The notes beneath the pieces were generated by a model. The model searched no databases. It was not told where the DNA came from and was given only the letters and a program-made list of their open reading frames with translations. From NCBI GenBank assembly GCA_031761405.1, contig JASEVX010000334.1, forward strand, positions 62,001 to 126,000: a stretch of DNA of 64,000 bases, in the 5' to 3' direction. This DNA comes from Serripes groenlandicus. Its lineage: Eukaryota > Mollusca > Bivalvia > Cardiida > Cardiidae. This document shows, piece by piece, positions 43,493 to 55,407 of this stretch. Positions within the stretch are counted from its first letter, which is position 1. Each line of letters opens with the position of its first letter. The translations under genes and the position numbers were made by a program.

Positions 43493-43745
43493 ATGGTATA
43501 ACGGTTAGAGCGTTCACCCGAGGAACGGGACTTCCTGATTCGATCCCCGATCGGTTAATATTAAAGATTTAAAAACTAGTAGTAATGGTTTCCCTCTTTG
43601 ATGCTAAGTGTTGCGGGGATAGCATTACGACTTAGTTGTCAGTATCAGAGTAAACCAATACCGGTAGTACTGATAACTTTCTCTGGAAAACATCGTTTAA
43701 AGTGGTATGATACACCATTCATACAGATCAAGACCCTTGCAATTG
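43493..43745 (+). mobile_element. SINE, family 2, inserted just upstream of the Kv exon
   Basis: The head (GGTATAACGGTTAGAGCG, GATTCGATCCCCGATC) has a perfect five-base anticodon stem (CGTTC/GAACG) and is followed by the family 2 body (GCGGGGATAGCATTACGAC). It lies about 70 bases from the Kv splice acceptor, within the intron. Confidence 0.75.
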
Positions 43746-43764
43746 TGGATATTTAAATGTAATA

Positions 43765-43945
43765 TAAGCCGTTCCTCGATAAAAACCAATATTATGGCCT
43801 CTGCGTTATGTATCGACACAGATCAGCCTGCGCTGGGGGGGGGGCTGTCTGTCCGAGTAAGGCTGCGTGGCATGCTAAGCTGATCCGGGTCGATACTTTA
43901 CGCAGAGTCCACAATGTTGATTTTCTCAAGGAACAGGACGGCTCA
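43765..43945. mobile_element. MITE, palindromic TA family, internally deleted
   Basis: TAAGCCGTTCCTCGATAAAA at the left and GGACGGCTCA at the right, with a G-run (9 G) replacing part of the middle. Confidence 0.7.
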
Positions 43946-44990
43946 TATGATGACTGCCGACATTTGATCTGCATTATCAACACGTGTATGAACGGTCCTT
44001 GAGGACGACCTTAAAGCTGCTGAACTGCAGAGTATAGATAGTTTAGTCAAAATGTTAAAACTGATTAAAAATTGTCTTGAAATATTAGAATCATAATTCT
44101 TGGATAAAATTAGAGTAATAATTTCACTTTCCTGTACAATAAACATCGGTTATGCTTTAAATGTACTTGGTAGACATACCCAGTAAGCCATATTTTATAC
44201 ATTGTCATTAATTTAAATTGACTCCTTTTCAACATTGTGTACTGAACTATTATTTTTTTTACTTTGTTGTCACTACTAGCAATATTTTAAGATTCAACAT
44301 TTCAAATTTTGATCTCCATCTGGAGTTCAGGCCTTTAAGAGATTTACGACCGATGTAGGTCTTAATTGGATTCCGTATCCACGCGCTCTTATCTGTGACA
44401 CTCACTGTTCCTAAAATTAGGATTCTCAAGATACACATAAAAATGTTCAGTACATACATGTATCTCGATCAAAAGTCAATAATGTACAGAATGGTTTTTA
44501 TATTTATCTATATGTATACACCCTTCACAATTTACCTGCAGCTCCTGTCGTCTGCATGACATATAGTCATTCGTAAATAGCAATTATTCACGAAAACGCA
44601 TCCAGTGTTAATAGTAGATTTAATCCCAAAAAGGAATGGATACACCAATAAGTACCCAAAGTTATCATTCAATTACTAAATATGATTTGTATGAATTCAA
44701 AAAAGAAAAATGGTCTCAGACATTATTTAATTACAGCATGTATGCTTTTCTTCATATGTTTATGGGTATGTAAATTTTCCTGGGTTTTAAAATGAAAGCA
44801 AACGTGGGGGACGCATATCCTGCAAGAGCCCAATGCGAGACTAGACAAGCATACGATTAAGAAAATAGACTATTTATTAAGATTTTGTAGTAGACAAAAT
44901 GTATTTAACATTTAACAAAGATAGATAACTCTTCCGCTACCAGTTTATTTTCATGCATCCACATTTACAGTTCCTTTTGAAATCAAAGCG
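43946..44990. other. No supported gene
   Basis: No T1-like or linker exon for the Kv gene is visible on the minus strand here. Confidence 0.5.
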
Positions 44991-45725
44991 TCGGGGGCAC
45001 TACAATGGCGATCGTGTAGAAAACCCTGCAAAGTAACAAGTAGTACATGTATCTCGATGGAGGCCTTGCGGTTACTATAAAAGTGCACTCTGGTATGGGT
45101 CAATTTGAGTAAAGCTCCGTAATTTGATAGTAGAATAATGTTAGTTTGCCAGAATGTTTCTCATGGTGATATTTGAGGTACGGTTTAAAATGGGTCCTGA
45201 TGTTTTCAAAATAAGGTCATACCAAAGTTAAGAACAATTTAGTTTGAACACGATAGACCTACGTTTTAGCTCATGAATGAAGGAACTTTATTACAATGTT
45301 TGTCTTGATTTTATGTAAGCTAATTTTGTCGGGTTATCACATGTTCATCACCAGGTCGCTAGGCTATATTAAAATAAAATATTGTGTACACTTTAGTGAC
45401 CACATTTTTTAATTAAGCATGTTGAAACCCTGCGTCAGAATATTGTAAGAATTGCACCACACGCCACCTCATCATGGCGATCATGTGTGCCCAGTAACTT
45501 GGAAATCCTATGATGCATGGTTAAGATGCTGACCGGAGAAGTCAGTCCTATCAAACAGTACTCATTTTGACCTTTGACCTCTACGAGTGACCTTAACATT
45601 TGAGGTACAGGCCTAATGATTTTTTGCACGACACACCACCTCATCATGGTGGAATTTTGTGCCAACTTTCTTAGAGATGCTATTATGCATGATTAATATG
45701 CGAACCGCCGTTGTGACAGCTATAT
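44991..45725. repeat. Tandemly repeated ~177-bp module, diverged
   Basis: TTGCACCACACGCCACCTCATCATGG at about 45452 and TGCACGACACACCACCTCATCATGG at about 45626 start two successive modules, and a more diverged one with ATGGCGATCGTGTAG starts near 45003. TTTGACCTTTGACCTC words are typical of mollusc dispersed repeats. Confidence 0.6.
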
Positions 45726-45834
45726 GTCGAACTCACCAAAAGCACTGAACAACCTTTTCCAACATTCAACATATTTGCAAAGGAAGAGCTGCTCCTATTG
45801 ATACATGTATTGTAGCATTATATTCTATAATGTG

Positions 45835-46022
45835 TTCCTGGCCTTCTCACACCAGTACTGACTACTCCACAAAACATTTTTTCCAAGCAACTGGCTGCTT
45901 TACCACAAAGACTGTTAGCCCATTGGTGGAAGACGAATGCTGTTTGTCACAGTGACCTTTGTCAAACGTTTGAAAGAATGTTGGCCATGCTAGGGTTCGA
46001 GCTTACAACCCCTGGATTGGGT
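45835..46022 (-). mobile_element. SINE, family 1 (reverse, partial)
   Basis: Body with CCAAGCAACTGGCTGCTTTA and CCCATTGGTGGAAGACGAAT; the head retains GGGTTCGAGCTTACA but ends early. Confidence 0.65.
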
Positions 46023-46258
46023 TAGGAGTGCTCCAGTAAGAGATCAGACACATCTTATCACACTAAATGTCACTAATTAAGGGGATATAGCTCTGGCATT
46101 ACTGGAAAAAGCTGACTTGAAAGTGAGTCTGGCCCAGTAATTATTCTCATATACAGTCACACCTGTGCTAAAGTCAACCTTTTTTAGCAATACCCTGTCT
46201 ATAGCAACCAACTTTTTATTTCCCATTTACTCATTTCTTTTCGCAAATGACACTGTAA

Positions 46259-46455
46259 TTAACCCTTTCCCAAATACAGACGCTTTCTGACGCCTCTGCA
46301 GCAGACAATTTTTGAAAACGAGTAATTTCTTCTTTTGCCACAACGTGTTCAATTCGTTTTAGTAATTACCTACATTTATAGAGCTTTTCCGTGTTTTTGC
46401 CTTGGTATTCCCAAAAGCATCTACTGCAGATGTGTTGTATCTGGGAAAGGGTTAA
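46259..46455. mobile_element. MITE with TTAA target sites and CCCTTTCCC ends
   Basis: TTAA then CCCTTTCCCAAATAC at the left, GTATCTGGGAAAGGG then TTAA at the right: a 15-bp inverted repeat with one mismatch. Internal GCCTCTGCAGCAGAC is shared with several degenerate copies in the window, including one inside the composite unit (about 3630) and one at 56340. Confidence 0.8.
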
Positions 46456-47555
46456 AGACCACCTGATTGTTCTCTACCCATGGATGGTCTTTGAAAACAG
46501 GTCTGCTCAAGTAAGAAAGGAATATGTTAAGTGGAAATTCTCACTCTTAAACCTTCCCCACATACAGACGCTTTCTGACGAGAAGCCGGTTTATTACTTT
46601 TGTTAGAAGGTTTAAATGTAAGAAAATTTCGGCAAAAGCCTGCACAAGCAGGTGATGACTGCTTCTTCTTCTCAAATGAATGGGCCGATCATTTATTGTC
46701 ATGCTCTTACAAGAAGCAAGATCTAGTGAAAAGCTGCTCTTTTTTAGTGTCTTAGTATTAATTTCAGTTAATTTCAATAATATAAACTATTTTAAGAAAA
46801 CTTCTCAGCAACTCTATCTTACTTCCGATTGAATAAAAATATTTTCGATTTATCTCCAACTCGGTTACAACATATAACTTTATAGAAGGATTTTACATCG
46901 AGAAGTGTCAAATAAATGTATTTGTACTATATTCCAAACATGAAGAATGCTAATATTTACATCTTTTAACTCAATGTAGATCGTAAGGTCGATACACTTC
47001 AAATCTTTGTATCAATCCGATGCCAACCAAACGTCGGGTGACCTAACGGGCACCGGCCTACTGCATCACTCCTAAATGGGCGTATGTCTCGCGCAATAAT
47101 ATTATCTGGCTCCAGACACGAAGAAGGCTAATGTTTACATTGTTTAACTCAATTACATCTTAGTTCGATATTTCTAAAATCTCAGTATCAATCTTGTACC
47201 AAAATAGCATTGACTTTATTATTGCTAACCATGTCTCTGCAGAAATGATAGTACTATTTGGCTGTCAACGTTTTGCATTAAGCATTTCTAACGTACTTCC
47301 GAAATATCCCTATATATTGTACTTCTTGTGTCATAGTACAGTGGCTATTGTTACCCCAATCGCCACAAAATCGATATGACTGCCTTTTCCACCAAACGTA
47401 CTCAAACAAAATAAGTTACTTCCTAACCACTGTTAGTTTAATTTAGTTTAAACTTAATTATTTTACATCGATTACGAAACAAGCTTTAAGCTTATACTTA
47501 TAACGCTCGATGTCTGCTTCTTGGAGACATAACCAGTACTAGCGCCGTTGGTGTA
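46456..47555. other. No supported gene
   Basis: A partial TTAA-MITE relative (CCTTCCCCACATACAGACGC) is visible at 46550. A tRNA-like SINE head in reverse orientation follows at about 47565-47640 (ACCCGTTCGATACCG, GCTCTACCCCTG). Confidence 0.5.
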
Positions 47556-47745
47556 AAAACAAATCCCAAAGTCAGAACCCGTTCGATACCGGGACGTTTG
47601 GTACGAGAGGCCGACGCTCTACCCCTGTATCACTGTCTTCCACTGTTGTTCTTGCTGCTTATAAGACGCAACACTTTTAGTAAAGACAACATTTGCTTCA
47701 GGAATCCGATTAATAGTTATTATATATTATAACATCACGAAAGGG

Positions 47746-47905
47746 GGCCCCGGGTTCAATCCCCAGTCGCTGCGGTCATGCGGAGTACCCTTGTGCAAGG
47801 CACATTTCCTAGCCTAGTACTGGTTTGTTAACCCAGGGGTCATGAATAAGTGAATTGTCTCCGGGATATAACTGATATACACCCAAATAAAACAAATACA
47901 TCAAG
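47746..47905 (+). mobile_element. SINE fragment, family 3
   Basis: Paralogue of 5441-5572: GGTTCAATCCCCAGTCG, GGAGTACCCTTGTGCAAGG, CCTAGCCTAGTACTGG. Its 5' junction is GGGGGCCCCGGG-like, close to the GGGGCCCC junction at 5436. Confidence 0.6.
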
Positions 47906-47931
47906 GAAATTCACATTTTTTTTAGAAGATT

Positions 47932-48128
47932 CCTGCCGAGCCACTGTATTTCAGTCGGTAGCGACAAAGGTTTAAAATACATAGGCTGTGCGTTCAAGTC
48001 CCATCTTTACGTGTGAACAAAAATTTGGTCTAGAAATGCTACACGATGCAGCTACGTTGTGAGCCGCATGCGACATGTTTCGTTAAAAAGGAAACACATG
48101 TTCTTGTTTATTAATGAATCTGCCCCAT
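47932..48128 (+). mobile_element. tRNA-headed SINE, family 4
   Basis: Paralogue of 5587-5795 (GCGTTCAAGTCCCATC, GTGAGCCGCATGCGACATG). Confidence 0.6.
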
Positions 48129-48138
48129 AAATCTAAAG

Positions 48139-48444
48139 CCGAGCCCCGGTAGCTTAGTAGGTAGCGACGCCGGCTGTCAATCCAGGCGTTGTGAGTTCGA
48201 ATCCGAGCTCGGCTAACATTCTTTCCGTCGTTTGAAAAAAGTCATTGTGACAAGCGTCATTCGCCTTCCACCAATGGAATTACAGTCTATGTGGAAAAGG
48301 AGGCAGTTGCTTGGACTGATTGTTGTGTGGATAACTAGTGTGAGCAAGCTAGGAAACAAATGAGTATGTGAACTGCCTGCCGTGATATGACTGGAAAATT
48401 ATTAAAAAAAGCAATAAAGTCCAATCAATCAATCAATCAATCAT
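48139..48444 (+). mobile_element. SINE, family 1, full length
   Basis: The best tRNA-like head in the window: GCCCCGGTAGCTTAGTAGG (A box) and GAGTTCGAATCCGAG (B box), GTC in the anticodon position, then the full body and a (CAAT)5 tail. Anticodon stem pairing is imperfect, so it is a SINE and not a tRNA gene. Confidence 0.85.
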
Positions 48445-48502
48445 AATTCTAAACAAGAACAGTGTCATACGCTCCTTTCTTCAAAACAACTACAATAACT
48501 AA

Positions 48503-50004
48503 TTGACGCCGCGTGGAAGCGCGGCGTCAGTATGGGATAGGTTTTAATTGTGTACGATGGGGTGACGTAATCGAAAAGGGAGAAACCAATGTTATTATTG
48601 TTAAAAAAAAAAACTCTGTTGTTTTTTGGAAAATAACAACCTTTATGAATCAATAAATTGTATAAAATTATTTAAGACACAAAAAGATACAAAATAGGCA
48701 TGTCTTCTATCGTTATTACAAAACTTTAGACACATCTCATGGGTATTTAATAACTTTCCCCTAACGTCCTATAGGCTATGCTTTTTTATAGTTTGGTTTA
48801 CATCAAAGCTGAGAAAATGGTTTCTGGCGATGTTTTTGCCTATTTACAATATTGAGATTTTTAATTAAATGGGTAATCTTTACAAAATCAATGATGATTC
48901 ATTTTAATTACTACATATTACAGTATAAGTATAGAAACTGTAAAAACAACGTTAACCCAAGTATGCAATAGGCATGGCTGTAACGTGACCCGTTCTATTT
49001 GTATCGCTTGGCGATTTTGGTCATTCTTATTGAATAGACGACAAGGTGTCATCGGTACCCATAGAGTAATTAGGTTGTCTCTGCTTTCTTTCGTTATGAA
49101 TATTTCGCTGTTTTCACGATTTCATCCGATTTCTAAAATTCATTGGATTCGTACCCGGTTTTTCATGTTTCGTTCGAGTTGAACGATTCGTACCAACTGG
49201 TTTTCGCTCTTTGCTCTTGGGGAACTGACTAGACCATTTTCTTTTGTTTATTTTTCAGTTTTCTACTGGCATGTTCAAAACGATTAAAGTGACATGATAC
49301 AAACAATTAAAACAGACTTAATAATTTTTGCTATATGTTAACTATACATGTGAACTTTCATAATGCCCAGTCTTGATCATAAATATCTCCTTTTTTTTTT
49401 TTAATTACTTCGTGTTTTTTGTTTATATACTCTCGTTTTTGCTATCATACTTCTGCTAAACTGTAAGGAGAATAGAATTCCCCCTCTCCTTCCAAAGCTT
49501 GTGTCACACTTAAATTATAACTAGAGGCAATAAACCTTAATATATGCTAATATTTAAGCACGTATGTTTTTTTCTTATCTAATGGATCTAGTTAGAGGAT
49601 TTAAAACAGTTTATTGGTAAAAAAACACTTGAGAAACTTCAGCTTGTATGACACATTATAGTTGCAGTGAATGTTAAGCAAACCGTAAACCAAATGGTTT
49701 CACGACTAAACTTGTCATTTCACGACTAAACTTCACATGCTGAATATCACATAGATCGTAGCATATAAAACGTTTAAAATCTACGTCAATATTGACCCTT
49801 TCTGCTCTTGGTAACCTTTAAATATAGGCTATGGTAGCAAGGTGAGCAATATCGACACATCTTGGCCTTCTTGTTTAAAATAAAGGGACATTGGGCCTTC
49901 TTGTTCGAAATATTTACATCCTGTCTGCTTGCACAGGTTATTTAAATGTACTGAACTGCTTCTGCTTCCTTTAAGTCATGCTTCAAAATCATACGCGGCG
50001 TCAT
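48503..50004. mobile_element. Possible TIR-bounded insertion (TGACGCCGCG ends)
   Basis: Starts TGACGCCGCG, with a hairpin GACGCCGCG/CGCGGCGTC at 48505-48528, and ends CGCGGCGTCA at 49994-50003. It lies between two blocks that are closer together in the paralogous locus at 6103-6387. No coding frame. Boundaries are approximate and the target duplication is not clear. Confidence 0.4.
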
Positions 50005-50310
50005 TGGGAAATTCATATTCAATATTCCATTCGTTTCATATTGAACTAATGAAGGTCAAATTACGCCAAATACATCCGCGGTCATGCTGATCTAGAGCCA
50101 AATAGTCCCTCTGAAAAAAACATTGTTTGCGAAAAATGAGTGTATACATGTACATGTAGTATGTATACCATCACCAGAAAGCATTGAATATATATGACAT
50201 TGAGTTTAAATGCATTGTAAATATGTATAGGATGCACTGGCAATGATTGATGTGATCACTTATTTTAACCTTGTTTGAAAGTTAAAGTATAGAATACTAA
50301 ACACCGGTGT
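50005..50310. repeat. Dispersed repeat block, paralogous to 6387-6680
   Basis: CATCCGCGGTCATGCTGATC and CCATCACCAGAAAGC are shared; the right end reaches AAACACCGGT in both copies. Confidence 0.8.
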
Positions 50311-50357
50311 AGCGTGAAATCACGAGATCAACAGGAAGTCTCGCGAATTTCACGCTA
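50310..50357. repeat. Short hairpin (TAGCGTGAAA / TTTCACGCTA)
   Basis: TAGCGTGAAATCACGAGA pairs imperfectly with TCTCGCGAATTTCACGCTA across about 11 bases. Confidence 0.7.
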
Positions 50358-50803
50358 TGTCGTCAGGAATTAAAGGTGTATCCCCGTGAGAACGTCGATA
50401 TTACATGTTTACGTCGTGTTGTTGCAATAATTGTGTAAAATAATGCACACTTTTATCTTGTATTATTCTTTTTTTATTTATAGTATAGACTTGTTCTTAT
50501 AATTATTGATTCTTCACGACGACTACGATGAATATCATTGTTCACGATAAATCTAAATAACAAATTCCAGGACCGAAGACATTTTCTGATCTATGTTCAT
50601 ACAACAGCCAACATTCGTAAATTACTGTAGTTTGGAGTTGTATTCTTTCGTAATGCCATTTCAATGACCCAGTTAATAATAATAAATATATCTGCTGCTT
50701 CTTAAAAGATTAAGAAGTGCCGTAAAAACAATCTTCGATTGCTGTAGAGAAAAAAGATAAATATAAACATGTTATCCTTTAAAGCTTCCCAAACATATGT
50801 ATT

Positions 50804-50846
<43 letters not shown>

Positions 50847-51555
50847 TCCTCTATTTCACGTGACATTATGTGTATTTGAATATATTGTAGATGAAATTGT
50901 TATTTGCACGCGTCTCAAGACTAAGAACAAATAAATGATTAACAACGTCGGTATCGAGGGGGTTATGAATCCAAGGGTCGTGAGTTAAAAAGCCGTTAAT
51001 TCATTGACAAACTAATATATTGAAATTTGGAGATTTCCTCTTACACATTAAATTACAAATTAAAATCATAAACTGTTCAAACTAAGTGAAATAGTGTGTT
51101 TTTATCCCCAATATAATCGGTCAATTAACACCTTACTATAACACCTTCATATCGATATAGATTATATAGTACTATAACCGATAAGTTAGACGAAATCTCT
51201 ACCCACTTACTCAATAATATCAGAAAGATGGAATGGCCAATCCGGGGTTCGAATTGAAGACAGCTGGATGGAAAGCCCTCATCGATATCGTGATTCATTG
51301 AAAAGCAAACGAATTCTGAAAGTGGCGTAACACGTTTCAAAGAAGTGTAATATGTTCAGCTTTGACCATTTGCCTCAAGTAAACTTATTATTACGCATCT
51401 GCAGAAGATGACCTTTGAAGACATCTTGACATAAAATAAATTCTCCATATTTCACAATACTTTCAATTTCAATCAATACGGATTGTCTATAATATCCCGG
51501 GTGTTTGTACTGATTAGGGAAAGTGTTAAATACCGTTAGATCCTACAAAACATGT
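50358..51555. other. No supported gene; poly-C run inside
   Basis: Besides the 40-base C run, a tRNA-like reverse fragment (CCGGGGTTCGAATTGAAG) is visible near 51240 and a TTAA-MITE relative (TTACGCATCTGCAGAAGATG) near 51390. Confidence 0.5.
50805..50844. repeat. 40-base poly-C tract
   Basis: Forty consecutive C bases followed by a short C/T tail. The exact length is prone to sequencing and assembly error. Confidence 0.9.
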
Positions 51556-51785
51556 AGTTGCATCCAACATGAGACACTCCGCAATAGTCGGAAACAACAC
51601 TGGCTATCGATCCAGGTGACGTGAGATCGAGCTCAGGCTCGGACCCTTTAACATTCCGATGATTGCCAAGTGGCATTGTGACTTGTGTCATACCCAACAA
51701 TGTTGTGTGGAGAGCCATGGCAAATAAATTATATGATCTAGTCGCCGTGATATTACTGACACAGTGTTGTAAGCTCAAATCAATC
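51556..51785 (+). mobile_element. SINE, family 1, diverged
   Basis: GAGATCGAGCTCAGGCTCGG (B-box region), CATTCCGATGATTGCCAAG and CAACAATGTTGTGTGGA; ends in CAAATCAATCAG. Confidence 0.55.
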
Positions 51786-52030
51786 AGATACTTGATTTAT
51801 TGATGATTTGGTGTTTTACGCCGCTTTCAACACGTTTTGAGTTATATCTTGGCCTTTCCTTGGTAGGCTATCAGTACTACATGTCAATTTATCCCGACAC
51901 CAGCCAGTCAGTCGTAATGCTAACGCCGCAAGCCAGAGCGCCGATGAGGGCAGTTATTACTACCATTTTTAAAGTCTATGTAATGACACGGCCGGGGATC
52001 AAACCCACGACCTCAATCAATCAGGTTCAA
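51786..52030 (-). mobile_element. SINE, family 2 (reverse)
   Basis: GTGTTTTACGCCGCTTTCAA, TATCCCGACACCAGCCAGTC, then the tRNA-head remnant GGGGATCAAACCCACGACCT. Tail to tail with the previous SINE. Confidence 0.7.
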
Positions 52031-52110
52031 TCAGAGATCATCTTCCAAACACAAATATATTACTAAGAAAATTTGATTATAATTTATCGCGCCAATCGAT
52101 TAGGGGTCGT

Positions 52111-52715
52111 TTAACTTTTTCCACATACAACAATTCTTAAGCAGACAATTTAAAAAACATCTAGGTACAAAGTGACAATCTCTATAAATGAATGTGTAAG
52201 TATTAAATGAGGTTAAACATTGTGGAAAAAGGACAGAAAGTTTCATTATTTACCATTTCTCCTTTTCTTACAATGTTTTCAAAAGAGAGTGTACGCCCAT
52301 ATCTGAGATGGCTATAGATGTTAACTCTAACGAAAAGCTAGAAGTGTGGCCACACTTTTTGAAACACAATAACAACTACCAACAACGTACTGCTCACAAT
52401 GGTAAAATATAGGTCAAACTAAACTAAGATAAATTGAATTACATTTTTAAAAATAAGCAAGAAACCCTATAAAAACCTGACATTGATAAATATGTCCTCC
52501 ACAAATCACATTTCATAATAAAAATACTTCAACGTACGGTAAATGAAATATTGGGATATCGTCTTTGGGATAAGTTGTCTGGAGGAATTTACCACAATGT
52601 TTTATATTATTCAATAATCATACTTGTATATATATAGAGAGAGACTCTTCCAGTGTTTGCCTGGCTGTTGTCAATATCGTCTGCTGCAGACTTGGTTTAT
52701 GTGTGAAAGGGTTAA
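52111..52715. mobile_element. Long TTAA-flanked element, CTTTTTCCACATA ends
   Basis: TTAA then CTTTTTCCACATACA at the left, and TATGTGTGAAAGGG then TTAA at the right, an imperfect inverted repeat matching the 46259 family. GTCTGCTGCAGAC near 52680 is the shared internal motif. No coding capacity over about 600 bases. Confidence 0.55.
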
Positions 52716-52728
52716 AACAATTAGCTTA

Positions 52729-52980
52729 TGACCCGTCCCGCGAGAAAACCAACACTATGGCCTCTGCGTAATGTATCGATCCGGATCAGCCTGCGCAGTC
52801 CGAGCTGACTGATCCGGGCCGACACATTCCGCCTCAGGGGGATAGAGGTATGAAGTAATGATTCCTGAAACAGAAAATCCACAGGAGGCGAAATGTGTTT
52901 CTCCGGCTAAGCCTGCAAGAAATGCTTAGGCTGGTTCGGATCGATATTTTACTCAAAGTCCACAATGTTGGTTTTCTCTG
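52729..52980. mobile_element. MITE, palindromic TA family
   Basis: CGTCCCGCGAGAAAACCAAC at the left and CAATGTTGGTTTTCTC at the right; the last bases of the right end are lost. Confidence 0.75.
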
Positions 52981-53686
52981 GGGTTTTTTAAATTAAGAAT
53001 ATTTAGAATACTCTATTTGAATCAATTCGGAATGATAAGTGCCCGGAGATCCGATAGAAAGGCAATAATCCTCATCGGTAACCGCTTGCCTTGCGAAATA
53101 AATTATCTTCAGTCATTTTATTAAAGACTAAAGACGCTTGTCAAGTTGAGTTTTGACAATAATGTCGGAACAAGGATTCAAATTCAACCCTAGATTGATG
53201 CCCATCGTCGTAACCGACTGAGCTTCAACGACTCGATACAAGTGTAACCGGGGTTTTGGTTTAAAGTACCAAGTCGAAGTATGATGAAATATTTATTTAC
53301 ATCTATGAGAATAAGAACCGGAGCATCTTGTATCTTATTAGATATAAATTGTTCTCTATAAAATAGTTAAGTAAACGTGTTTTCTGGTCGTAGAGCAGAT
53401 CGAAAAAATGCAAGACGAGAATTGAAACAAGAGAATGTGGTTTAATGCGGAAAAGGGAGAACTATCTCACACGCTTTCACACTGACAAGTACTCACATAG
53501 GCACAAGACAATCAAGACAAACACATAAAGTATATAAATGAACGTGAGAACAAAATAAAACATTTACGATTCGGGATGTAGCCAAATGTACACTGTCACA
53601 CACGTACAGTACAACAGGATCAATAAATTACTTTGTGTTCGAATGATTCATCGATTAATGCTTAATTCCCTTATGTAATTGATTTG
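52981..53686. other. No supported gene
   Basis: A reverse tRNA-like SINE remnant (GGATTCAAATTCAACCC, CGTAACCGACTGAGC) is visible at about 53165-53240. Confidence 0.5.
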
Positions 53687-53925
53687 TTGATTGGGGTTTT
53701 CAACAATTCAGTCATACCACGACGACCAGTTCAACTACCTACCCACGTGTTTCCTGGATTTCTTACTCCATACAACACACTTTCCAAGCAACTGGCTGCT
53801 TTTCCATATATAATGTCCCAGCCCATTGGTTGAAGACGGATGTCGCTTGTCGCATTTACTGTTGTCAAACGTCGGAAAGAAAGTTGGCCAGCATCTGGAC
53901 CGACAGTCCGGATCGCTAACCGTTG
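53687..53925 (-). mobile_element. SINE, family 1 (reverse)
   Basis: CAGTCATACCACGACGACC, CCAAGCAACTGGCTGCTTTT and CCCATTGGTTGAAGACGGAT; the head is degraded. Confidence 0.7.
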
Positions 53926-54029
53926 CTGTCTTTATGACAGCGGACTTTCATTGGAATGGGGGAGCGGCGTTAACTGTCGCTTGTGTGGTTTCAGCTTCGT
54001 AACGTAGTTAACCTTACACGTGTATTAAG

Positions 54030-54262
54030 TTGATCGCTTGGTATTTTACGCCGCTTTTAACAATTTGTTAGTTATATCACGGTGTGTCCTGGGTAGCTTA
54101 CCAGTTTACTAGTGATCCGTTTATCCTGACACCAGCGAATTAGTCTTAATGCTAACCCCTCAACCCCGAGCACCAAGAAGGGCAACCAATACTACTATTT
54201 TTAAAGTATTTTGTATGACCCGGCCTAGGATCGAACCCACGACCTCCCAGCGATGCGGTATG
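54030..54262 (-). mobile_element. SINE, family 2 (reverse)
   Basis: GTATTTTACGCCGCTTTTAA, TATCCTGACACCAGCGAATT, then CTAGGATCGAACCCACGACC at the head. Confidence 0.75.
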
Positions 54263-55145
54263 TGTATTATGAAAAACAAGCCAAATATAAAAGCATACGA
54301 AGAAAACAGCGCCGGAGAATTTGCAACGGTTAATTATTCGTCTATTTTCTTGGCTTGAAATGTTTGATGCCTTGACAGTTGGGGGCTTCAAAAATCACGT
54401 TGGTGAGAAAGAACGAATGCTCAAACTAAGCACTTTCTTTTCCCATAATATTTCCATTTCTGTAACTAAACTATAGTTTCAATAGTTCCGATGTTACAAT
54501 TTTCAATAGATGGTTCCATAGCCAGCGAGGCTAAACATGCGATATTTAGGGACATTGATTTATTAAGATTTTAATTGATCCTAGATCCTGTTCTCTAACG
54601 GACACATCTTCTCTCCAAGAAACATCATCACATCCAATTTAGTAACTCTATGAACAAACGGTACCGTGACCACAGTTTGGTACGCAACACACAGTCTTGT
54701 GAATGTGCATATTAAAGTAATTCTATATCACAGACAAAGTTGGGTGGAAGAACTGACAGATTTACTATATTCAAAGCTATAATTCACTACCGGTTGAGGA
54801 CTAAACACCAGCACTTGAACGGATCGGATTGCGCATACGTGTATATCTAAAGATATAATACAGCAATGAATGTAAAAACTACTTCTAAAGTTACCTCAAT
54901 ATTAAATCAAGCTTTTTAACCGCTTCCCTGAAACAGACATTCAAGTTTTTAAAAGCAGATGGCTTATGAAACCAATGTGGAAAAGGAAGATATTGCTCAA
55001 GATGAGAAATGTCTCGATTCGAAATCTGAATGTTTGTGAGCAATTGTTATTTTTTCCGCAGTGTTTTCAATAGTCCTCTGCCGCAGTTCAAGTCTGACGT
55101 CGATGGGTTTTATATTACACGTGTGCAGCATCTCGTGATAACGGT
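54263..55145. other. No supported gene
   Basis: A degenerate TTAA-MITE relative (TTTTAACCGCTTCCCTGAAA ... GTCCTCTGCCGCAGTTC) spans about 54915-55095. Confidence 0.45.
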
Positions 55146-55400
55146 GTTTCAGTTATATCCCGGCGGTCAGTTAACCTGACGAATGTTTCCTGGCATTCTC
55201 GCACCAGTTCTCCACACAACATTCAAGATTCCCAGGTGACTGGCTCCCTTCCCACATAGACTATTATCCATCGGTGTTAAACGATTGTCGCCTTTTCGCA
55301 ATGACATTGGTCAGTTATCGGAAAAGAATGAATAGCCGAGCGGGGTTTCGAACTCACGATCCCTAAATTGAAAGACCTCGTCGTTACCGACTAAGAGCTT
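55146..55400 (-). mobile_element. SINE, family 1 (reverse), abutting minisatellite
   Basis: TATATCCCGGCGGTCAGTTA body and a clear head (GGGGTTTCGAACTCACGATC, CGTTACCGACTAAGAGCTTT). The 78-bp array starts within ten bases of its end. Confidence 0.75.
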
Positions 55401-55407
55401 TTCCCCG

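Noticed and set aside
43792..44002. Short ORFs on both strands near 43.8 kb
   Set aside because: They lie inside a palindromic MITE; similar frames appear in its other copies.
48139..48212. tRNA-Asp (GTC) gene
   Set aside because: A and B boxes are good but the anticodon stem does not pair, and the same head with the same body recurs many times, so it is a SINE.
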